This document shows, piece by piece, positions 9,590 through 17,269 of a DNA stretch of 34,728 nt (positions within the stretch are counted from its first letter, which is position 1; every line of letters starts with the position of its first letter). This DNA comes from Opitutia bacterium. Its GTDB lineage: Bacteria; Verrucomicrobiota; Verrucomicrobiia; Opitutales; UBA2995. The stretch covers positions 1-34,728 of the forward strand of contig JAABVD010000005.1 of assembly GCA_014529615.1 (NCBI GenBank), written 5' to 3'. Position numbers and translations under genes: made by a program. The notes below the pieces were generated by a model. That model did not search any database. It had not been told where the DNA came from and saw nothing but the letters and a program-made list of their open reading frames with translations.

Positions 9590-10330
9590 ATGAATCTTTC
9601 CCGATTTTTTCGATTTGCAGCGGTAGGGAGCCTCGGGCTCCTGCCAGCCGAGGCCAACGCACAAACAATCGATCAGGCAAGGGCCGCCTTTGAGGAAGGG
9701 CGATTTCTCGAGGCGGCCGATCTTGCGGAATCCCTCGGGACCTCCGCAGGCTACGCCCTGGCGGCGCAATCCCTCGCGGTCTACGGCCACTATGTGGCGC
9801 AGGAGGAGGACAGGATCGGGTTCCTGGAAAGCGCGATGGAACTCGGTGAAGCGGCCGTACGCGCCGATTCAACCAATCCCGAGGCGCATTACCAGTCCTC
9901 CCATGCCGTTGGTCGCTATGCCCAGAGCATCGGTAAAATTTCGGCGCTTGGCCAAGGCTTGGCCGGAAAGATCCGCCGGCTGCTCGAGGCCACCCTGGAC
10001 AACCACCCCGACTTCGCCGAGGCTCATGTGGGCCTGGGGGGCTGGCACGCCGATATCGCCAGCGCCGGGCCCTTTGCCAGAATGATGTACGGGGCAAATC
10101 GAAAAAGTGCGGTCGTCCATTACGAGCGGGCTCTGGAACTCGCGCCGGATTCCAAAGTCGTCTTATTGGAATATGGCATCAGACTGCCTGAACTCGATCG
10201 CAAGGGAGGTCTGGAGAGGGCCAGGGAGTTGCTATCGAAGGCGGTCGAACTACCGGTGAGGAATGCCCACGAGGAGTTCATCCAGCAGGAGGTAGTGCAG
10301 GCCCTGGAGAAGTTGAAGATGGACCGATAG
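9590..10330 (+). CDS. Secreted TPR-like repeat protein
   Basis: 246 aa with signal peptide; helical repeats (AEAHVGLGGWHADIASAG, VVHYERALELAPDSKVVLLEYGIRLPELDRKGGLERARELLSKAVELP). Confidence 0.7.
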   Translation: MNLSRFFRFAAVGSLGLLPAEANAQTIDQARAAFEEGRFLEAADLAESLGTSAGYALAAQSLAVYGHYVAQEEDRIGFLESAMELGEAAVRADSTNPEAHYQSSHAVGRYAQSIGKISALGQGLAGKIRRLLEATLDNHPDFAEAHVGLGGWHADIASAGPFARMMYGANRKSAVVHYERALELAPDSKVVLLEYGIRLPELDRKGGLERARELLSKAVELPVRNAHEEFIQQEVVQALEKLKMDR

Positions 10331-10575
10331 CTCCCCAACCAGCGCAAACATGCGGGCTAATTTTCCATCTTCCTTAATCCTTGAAGCAAAGCCCCATTCA
10401 TTCTCATACATTCCGACGATCCAGGCCATGGAAACCTGAGTTGTTTAGATTTGGCTAATATTTTCAATGTCTATGCTTGATGAGGGTTCACCGGAGCATT
10501 TTAATGTTGTCCCATTTTTACAAATTTAACCGATTAACACTCCGGTTACATCTCTAACCCAATGAGCCGGTATCA

Positions 10576-10914
10576 GTGAAAGTCACCATAGAGAGAGAAG
10601 GCCAAACCTTAGTTGCCATAGTCGAAGACCGCATTGACGGAACCAACGCCGGTGAATTCCAGAAGGAGTTGGAGGCGGTGATTACCGCGGCTGATCGCAT
10701 GATGATTCTGGATTGTGAGAAGCTTACCTACATAAGTAGCGCAGGTCTCAGGGTAGTCCTGCTGACCGCGCGGACGCTGCAAAGGCAAAACTCGAAATTC
10801 GCCATCTGTTCCCTCACCGAAGAAATAGGCAAAGTCTTCCAAATCAGCGGATTCGACAAAGTGATTCCCGTTTTTGCCACTCGTGCGGATGTGCTTGAGA
10901 AATTCGGCAGTTGA
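10576..10914 (+). CDS. STAS-domain protein (anti-sigma-factor-antagonist-like)
   Basis: 112 aa; STAS signature ILDCEKLTYISSAGLRVVLLTARTL with candidate phospho-Ser; GTG start. Confidence 0.88.
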   Translation: MKVTIEREGQTLVAIVEDRIDGTNAGEFQKELEAVITAADRMMILDCEKLTYISSAGLRVVLLTARTLQRQNSKFAICSLTEEIGKVFQISGFDKVIPVFATRADVLEKFGS

Positions 10915-11047
10915 GGAATTGTCATTCGGACTGCCTGCCGCAGTGCGCATTCGATTCGGGAGCAAGCGGTGACTGCATTTCCGTGGTGGATGAAATGCCG
11001 GCCTAATCGAATGTCGCCATAGGCTTTATTTCAGCAATTGCGGGTTT

Positions 11048-12148
11048 TTGACCGACCATCCGGACAAACAAATTGGAAATTCCCATCGACCTTTCTTGAA
11101 TCACATCAATGAGATTTCAGCATTCCCCGAGGGGTGGTATTTTGTAGCGAACCGCGCATCCATTCTGCGAGAGAATCTGATCGAAAAAACATGGATGGGC
11201 CAGGAAATCATCGCCTGGTCCGACGGGGAAGGCCATATCTGCGTGGCCGAAGCGTACTGTCCGCATCTGGGCTCGCACCTTGGGCCTACGGTGGGCGGCC
11301 GAGTGCGCGACGGGTGCCTGGTCTGTCCTTTCCACGGTTTCGAGTTCGACAGGACGGGCCAATGCGTTGCCACTCCAAATGCCCCGGCTCCAAAAGCGGC
11401 GAGACTGAGCGTCTACCGGACCAGAGAGATTCTGGGAATGGTCTTCGCCTGGTGGGGCGTCGGCGGGCGGGCGCCGCAATGGGATCTGCCCGATGATCCC
11501 CCAGCCGGCGCTGAATGGTCCCGTTTGCGATCCACAAAGCTCCGGTTCCGGGGTCATCCCCAGGAGACCACGGAAAACTCGGTGGACGTGGAACACCTCG
11601 GTTACACCCACGGCTATCACGATGTGGCCCCGACCGGTACGATTTCGATTGAGGGGGCTTACCTCAGAAGTTGTTTCGACTTCACTAATGTTAATAGATT
11701 CGCGGGCCTGTTTAACATAACAAGTGAGGTCTCGGCCGTTACCCACGTGCACGGGCTGGGCTATTCCTTCGTGGAAATCCAGGAGAAGACGATAGGCCTG
11801 GATGCGAGATTGTGGGTACTTCCTACACCTGTCGACGGCACATTTGTCAATCTCGTGCTGGTCAGTCAACTACGGGAAATCCGCAAACCCGGACGGTTCT
11901 TCGCGGGGTTGGGTTTCCTGCCGGTGAGGCTGCGCCACAGGTTGATAAATTGTTTCTTCCTGCGGCAGGAGAAGCGGTACGTCATGCAAGATGTGACAAT
12001 CTGGGAACGAAAGCGGTATCAACCTCGCCCCAGGCTCTGTCGTGGGGATGGTCCCATTGGGAAATACCGCCGCTATTGTCGGCAGTTCTATCCAAAGCTT
12101 CAGCCCGAAAAACCGGGTACGGCCGAGATCGAATCCACTCGCCCCTGA
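11048..12148 (+). CDS. Rieske [2Fe-2S] mononuclear-iron oxygenase, DAF-36/Neverland/KshA-like
   Basis: Rieske motif CPHLGSHLGPTVGGRVRDGCLVCPFHGFEFD; catalytic ENSVDVEHLGYTHGYHD (N-x2-D-x2-H-x4-H); C-terminal IWERKRYQPRPRLCRGDGPIGKYRRYCRQFYPK resembling the sterol-oxygenase tail. Confidence 0.88.
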   Translation: MTDHPDKQIGNSHRPFLNHINEISAFPEGWYFVANRASILRENLIEKTWMGQEIIAWSDGEGHICVAEAYCPHLGSHLGPTVGGRVRDGCLVCPFHGFEFDRTGQCVATPNAPAPKAARLSVYRTREILGMVFAWWGVGGRAPQWDLPDDPPAGAEWSRLRSTKLRFRGHPQETTENSVDVEHLGYTHGYHDVAPTGTISIEGAYLRSCFDFTNVNRFAGLFNITSEVSAVTHVHGLGYSFVEIQEKTIGLDARLWVLPTPVDGTFVNLVLVSQLREIRKPGRFFAGLGFLPVRLRHRLINCFFLRQEKRYVMQDVTIWERKRYQPRPRLCRGDGPIGKYRRYCRQFYPKLQPEKPGTAEIESTRP

Positions 12149-12238
12149 GCAGAGGCCCCGCCGCCATAATGGCGCTGTCGATACACCCTCGAGCAACGTT
12201 TGGCAACCGGGGGCACAAAAGCCGCCCCAACCGCGGAC

Positions 12239-13603
12239 TCAGCCCTTCACCTTCCTGAACCTCCGGCCGTACATGATACTCCCGTAGTAATTGAACGCTC
12301 GCCTCGACTCGGAATCGTCGAATGGATATTCCGCTCCCAACTGTCTTGCCGCGGCGAGGCCACTCACCAGGCAGGTTTCCTGGCTGTTGATCAAGGTATG
12401 AGCGCCACAATGCCAGGTTTGCCTCCTGCCCTGAATGAAGCGGAACAAATTGACGAGCCATGCGACATGCCGCACATCGTGCACTATATGTTGAAACCAC
12501 CACCTGCCGACAATCTTTTGTTCATCGATCCGGCTGATCGGATTGTAGGTCACCAGACAGGGTTTGTCAGACCGATTGGCCCACGGTTGCTGGTTGTGCA
12601 TTATGTAGGTGATTTCATAATTGTCCGGTCTGGCGCCGTATTGCTCTATGTGATTGCTCCTTGTCGTGAGGGGCTTGACCTCGTTATCCGGAAGAACTGA
12701 AGCATCCGAATGCACGACGGTATGGTTGTGGAGTTCGCTCTCGTAACGTATGGACGAGAGAATGTAACGCTCCGGAAGGGTAGGTTTATCCAGAATCATC
12801 AGTGTCTGGTTTGCGTTGCAGGCAAAGATCACCTCGTCGAACGTCTCCATTACGCCGTCTTCGTCCTCTACCATGACCTGGGAGGACTGGCGGTAGACCT
12901 TTCGGACAGGACGGTTCAGGTATATCCTGTCCTTGAATCTGGCGGACAGATTCTCGTAGATGCGCCGCGTTCCCTGGTCCCACGTCTGCATGGAGGTAGC
13001 GGATTCGATATCAAAGTATTCGAGATATCGGGAAAAGAGGGCCGCAGGCATATCAAACACATTTGTCGCCATCAGGAAGTTGACAAACATGGGCTTCAGC
13101 ACCTTGTACCTGAAGTCCCCGGAAAACCCGCCAAGATTCAGGACCGTCCCCATGCTGATGTAATTGAACGGATTGAGGGCGTTGAGAAACTTCGACCGGG
13201 ATCGGGTCAGCCACCCAAACCAATGCAGACGCCTGAGGATTCGTTGAAACTTTGCGATCTCGGATTGAAGCTGGTCTCGGATCTCAGAGTCGAAATCGTG
13301 GGCGTATAGACCGCCGTGGTACTTTACGCTGTAGCTGAATCTGGTATCGATCAGTTCGATGCCGAACTGTTTCATCAACGACACGATGTGCTGATACACC
13401 GTTGGGATACAGGCGGTGACGGAAATGTCGAAGGGAATGGAACTGCCGTCATCCTGCGGCATATCGGCGGTTATGGCATTTCCGCCGATCCGGTCCTGGG
13501 CCTCAAACAGCCGGAAATCGAAACGGTCGGGATCGTGATCCAAGGCCCAGGCCGCCCCCAGCCCCGATATGCCTCCGCCTACAATGGCTATGCGTCGTGG
13601 CAT
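12239..13603 (-). CDS. FAD-dependent amine-oxidase-fold oxidoreductase (COG2907-like NAD/FAD-binding protein)
   Basis: N-terminal dinucleotide motif RRIAIVGGGISGLGAAWAL...RLFEAQDRIGGNAITADM; ORF 12239..13636, start at MPRRIAIVGG likely (13603). Confidence 0.85.
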   Translation of the reverse strand: MPRRIAIVGGGISGLGAAWALDHDPDRFDFRLFEAQDRIGGNAITADMPQDDGSSIPFDISVTACIPTVYQHIVSLMKQFGIELIDTRFSYSVKYHGGLYAHDFDSEIRDQLQSEIAKFQRILRRLHWFGWLTRSRSKFLNALNPFNYISMGTVLNLGGFSGDFRYKVLKPMFVNFLMATNVFDMPAALFSRYLEYFDIESATSMQTWDQGTRRIYENLSARFKDRIYLNRPVRKVYRQSSQVMVEDEDGVMETFDEVIFACNANQTLMILDKPTLPERYILSSIRYESELHNHTVVHSDASVLPDNEVKPLTTRSNHIEQYGARPDNYEITYIMHNQQPWANRSDKPCLVTYNPISRIDEQKIVGRWWFQHIVHDVRHVAWLVNLFRFIQGRRQTWHCGAHTLINSQETCLVSGLAAARQLGAEYPFDDSESRRAFNYYGSIMYGRRFRKVKG

Positions 13604-13643
13604 GGTTCTTTTGCCACCGGTTGTTTTTAGGTCCATTGCCGCA

Positions 13644-15674
13644 TCAGGCTGGCAGATCGCGCTTCTTCTCAGCGATGCGAAACTTCAGCTTCTTGGACGG
13701 TTTCATCGACGGAATCGGATTGAACCGAAGCTTGTAATTCGCAGGAAACACCTCGAGCGAAAAGTAATGTGCGACCATCAGCACGTTGACGGCCAGTTGC
13801 AATTCCATCCACCGGGAACCGAGACAGGTGTGTGTGCCCAGCCCGTAGGGCGCGTAGCCGGGATTGAGGTGCTCATTGCGTGGAGGCAGGTAGCGGTCGA
13901 TATCGAAGGAAAAGGGGTTGGGGAAGACATCGTCCATGTAGTGCCCGGCGGTTTGGGCAATGTAGAGCCGTGACCCCACCGGAAGTTCGTAGCCCTCGAC
14001 CACACAGGTGTTCATCACGGTTCTGATGGACATGGGGACAATGGGGTACATGCGCAGGCACTCCATGAGAAAGCGGTGTGTGACATCGATCGCCGATGGG
14101 GTGAAGTCGCCACCATCAGGATCGCCGTCCTTGAACAGGGCATCCGCCTCTCTCCGAATTCTTTCGTAAAGAGCGGGTTGTGAGGCCATGGCGTAGACAG
14201 CGAAGCTGAACCCATCACCCAGGTAGACACTGGCAATAAGGGCTGCGGAAAGAGCGAAACGCAGGTTCGATTCCGGCACGATTTGCGGATCGCTGGCGTG
14301 CAGGCTTAGCAAGTCATCCGCCAAATTCCGCGGACATCCGGCCCGCTGCGCGGGTGTATGAACGCCTTGGACCCGCCCCAACAACGTTTCCACGGCTTTG
14401 GCCCGGCGTTTCATTCCCGGGGTCTTCAGAAGAAATTTGGGAAGGGCTCCTATGATGTGAGTGGTGAGGGCTCGTTCCTTGTACTTTATAAGATCGTCGA
14501 TGATATCCTGCGAATCAACGCTGACGGCGAGCGGTGAGATTTGGGCGTTGATCATTCGCCGGCACAGGCGCGATGCGGGATAGACGTCGCCCACTTTCCA
14601 ATCCGCCATATATTTTCTGACATAACCGTAAAGTTGCTCCAGTTGCCCCGCAAGTCGGGTGCGTGAATAGGCCGGGGACAATGCCTTGCGCAACCGGAAA
14701 TGATCGGCCCCATCCAGGGAGGGCAAAACGCCGACGGCGCCGTAGATTTTCTCGAAGTCGGCAAAATATTCCCTCACTCTCAGGTGCAACCGCCCGTGCC
14801 GGTGCACCCAGCGGTTGGTCTCGGTCCCAGCCAGGAAGATCATGGGTTCCTTAAAAGGGGGACGGACCTCGAATACCGGTCCGAACTCTTTGGTAAGGTC
14901 CGCAAACAACGCGGGAACGTTGCCCTCGCGCAAATGGGGATTGCGCAGCAATTTACCCAGCGGGACACGCGGGATCTGCTTGGTCAAGGTGGATCGCCGA
15001 AGCAATGGACCGGCGAGATTGTGTTGGACCGCAGCGGCTATGGAACGGCCGATCAAGTCCATCTTGCAGATAAACCTGATGCGCTCCTCCGCCTCCTCAT
15101 CGAGTTGGAATATGAAGCGCAGGACGTCGCACGTATTGACGAGGCAAATAATGATGACATCTCTGGGATCGGGAATCTCGTTCATGAAGATGGCCCTGCT
15201 GATGCGCGTTTTGATGAACTGACCAGCGGTGCCTTCCTGGGAATCGTTGGACATATCCGTGTGCCAGATAGTGGGAGCCAGGGTCCAGAAGTCCCCCTTG
15301 TGGTGTTCCAGGATCTTCAGGTCAACCAGGCGGTCCAGCACCGAATCAATGATCGATTCGGCGCGGGGAGCGAGCCTTTCTATCCAATACTGGGTGTTGT
15401 TTTGAACGGGTTCGTTTGCGATTAACTCAAGTATGGGGTCCAGGGCTGAGTTGCCCGTTTCCGTCTTGTCCACCAGGAAGAGGGATTCCATGTCCGTGTC
15501 GATGCGGGACCTGAGCGAAAGTTCCGCCAACACGCCCCCGACCACAGCGCAGTTCAAATCCCAACCGGGCACCTGGTGAAAGTAGCCGGTCTCCTCGTTG
15601 AGGAGCATAAGGATGAGTTCCTGGGTCAAAGTTAACGGTTGGGTCGTCAAATCTCCTGTAGAAGTAGTAGCCAT
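13644..15674 (-). CDS. Fusion protein: N-terminal GPP34 (Golgi phosphoprotein 3-like) domain + C-terminal cytochrome P450
   Basis: ORF 13644..15716; N-term LTLTQELILMLLNEETGYFHQVPG...VVGGVLAELSLRSRID...DPRDVIIICLVNTCDVLRFIF (GPP34 pattern); C-term P450 with ECLRMYPIVPMSIR (ExxR) and YGLGTHTCLGSRWMELQLAV (heme Cys). GGAGG RBS at ~15684-15688 precedes ATG 15674. Confidence 0.88.
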   Translation of the reverse strand: MATTSTGDLTTQPLTLTQELILMLLNEETGYFHQVPGWDLNCAVVGGVLAELSLRSRIDTDMESLFLVDKTETGNSALDPILELIANEPVQNNTQYWIERLAPRAESIIDSVLDRLVDLKILEHHKGDFWTLAPTIWHTDMSNDSQEGTAGQFIKTRISRAIFMNEIPDPRDVIIICLVNTCDVLRFIFQLDEEAEERIRFICKMDLIGRSIAAAVQHNLAGPLLRRSTLTKQIPRVPLGKLLRNPHLREGNVPALFADLTKEFGPVFEVRPPFKEPMIFLAGTETNRWVHRHGRLHLRVREYFADFEKIYGAVGVLPSLDGADHFRLRKALSPAYSRTRLAGQLEQLYGYVRKYMADWKVGDVYPASRLCRRMINAQISPLAVSVDSQDIIDDLIKYKERALTTHIIGALPKFLLKTPGMKRRAKAVETLLGRVQGVHTPAQRAGCPRNLADDLLSLHASDPQIVPESNLRFALSAALIASVYLGDGFSFAVYAMASQPALYERIRREADALFKDGDPDGGDFTPSAIDVTHRFLMECLRMYPIVPMSIRTVMNTCVVEGYELPVGSRLYIAQTAGHYMDDVFPNPFSFDIDRYLPPRNEHLNPGYAPYGLGTHTCLGSRWMELQLAVNVLMVAHYFSLEVFPANYKLRFNPIPSMKPSKKLKFRIAEKKRDLPA

Positions 15675-15893
15675 CAGTCTTAGCCTCCCTGCATGATCTC
15701 GAAACCAAGGGACCATTCCCCTTGTTTTCTCATAGTGGGTATATTGATCCCGCTTGGGTGGGGCAAGTCATATTCTCATGCGCAGCTGACCCTGGGCAGT
15801 TTCGGGGAAAGGCCCTCCGGCAGGTAGTTCTGCTAACAGATTGCTCAACCCGGAGCGCAGGCCAAATTTTCCGCTGAGCCTTCCATCGGTTCC

Positions 15894-17168
15894 TCAGCTT
15901 TGCCCGCCGATGCAGTACAAGCGGTTTGCGGTGCGAAGGTAAAGCCGGTCGTCGTGTGGAACGGGGGAGGCGATGGCGCTGCCTGGCAATGTATTTTCGG
16001 CAAGGATTTCCATGCCGTCTTCGCTCAATCTGCAGACAAAAATCGTTCCATCTTCGCGGCTGCAAATCAGCCGGTCACCCGCCACCACGGGGGAGGCATA
16101 GTAACGGGTGGGCTTCCTCGGCAGGTTGCTCTGCCATTTGATTGCGCCCGATTTTACTTCTATGGCGGTGAGACTGCCGCGATCATTCAATATGATGGCC
16201 GTGTCGCGGTAGATGGCCGGAGTCGGCACATCGGGTCCGATACGTTCAATCTCCCAAAGTCTTGAATTCTTGGTGATGTCGCCTTCGCCCCCCATTTGAA
16301 TGCCGGCAACGGCGTAGCCGCGGCCGTAAGGCACGATGGCCACGTCATCCGCAATGGTATGGGAAGCGATGGTCCTCCAATTCTTGGCCTCGTTCGGGTT
16401 GAAGTTCTTGCACCTCCAGATAAGACTGCCGTCTTTCAAGGAGTGTCCGGTCAATTGGTCGGCTCCCCAGATTACCAGTTGTTTTTCTCCGTCTACGGTT
16501 GCCACCAGAGGGGTGGAGTAGGAGTCGTTGGATTCGACCGGGGCATTGAGGTTGCGTTCCACCAGCCAGGCTTCTTTGCCCGAGTCCTTGTCGAAGGCTA
16601 CGACGTAGGCGCTGGCCTCTTTTCCGTCCCTGCGCTGGGTTTGTTGCATAACGGCGACGATGAGGAGATCGTCTACCAGAACGGGAGAGGTGCCCTCATC
16701 CCACCAGTGGCCGTCGATGCTGTATTCCTGCTTCAGATTGGTTTTCCATATTTGCTCACCGCTGTGAGAAAGTTTGGCCAGATTCCCGGACTTGTAGTAA
16801 ACATAAACGCCGCCGGCGTCGACCACCGGACTGGAATTGGCCCCGGTACCGGCCCGGTTGCTGCCTGCAACGCCCAATCCGATTTCCGCTTCCCATCTTT
16901 TTTGACCCTGGTTATCGAAAGCGATGGCCAAATCGAGACCGTCATAAAAACAGGTCAGGTACACGGTATCTTTCCAGATGGCCGGTGTAGAGGTGCCTTC
17001 ACCGGGAATGGGAACGGACCAAACCACGTTTTCGGAGTCCGAAAACTGGCTGGGAAAGGCCTGCTCCCCGGTGGAAAGATTGAAGTTGGGGCCCCTCCAG
17101 TTGGTCCAGTTGGCCAGGAGGGAAGAAGATGCCAGACAAATAATGAGGATGATATGTTTTTGGCGCAT
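15894..17168 (-). CDS. Secreted PQQ-like (BamB/WD-like) beta-propeller protein
   Basis: 424 aa; signal peptide; repeats of Trp-docking type (LSHSGEQIWKTNLKQEYS, LAIAFDNQGQKRWEAEIG, VVAFDKDSGKEAWLVERN). Confidence 0.85.
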   Translation of the reverse strand: MRQKHIILIICLASSSLLANWTNWRGPNFNLSTGEQAFPSQFSDSENVVWSVPIPGEGTSTPAIWKDTVYLTCFYDGLDLAIAFDNQGQKRWEAEIGLGVAGSNRAGTGANSSPVVDAGGVYVYYKSGNLAKLSHSGEQIWKTNLKQEYSIDGHWWDEGTSPVLVDDLLIVAVMQQTQRRDGKEASAYVVAFDKDSGKEAWLVERNLNAPVESNDSYSTPLVATVDGEKQLVIWGADQLTGHSLKDGSLIWRCKNFNPNEAKNWRTIASHTIADDVAIVPYGRGYAVAGIQMGGEGDITKNSRLWEIERIGPDVPTPAIYRDTAIILNDRGSLTAIEVKSGAIKWQSNLPRKPTRYYASPVVAGDRLICSREDGTIFVCRLSEDGMEILAENTLPGSAIASPVPHDDRLYLRTANRLYCIGGQS

Positions 17169-17269
17169 GATGTATTCCTAATGCATGTTTCGTTTCAGGA
17201 AATTGTCTGATTGACAGGTTTTCAACCTTGGATTGCATGGAGGCCCTCTTTTAACCATCTTTTTTTTAT

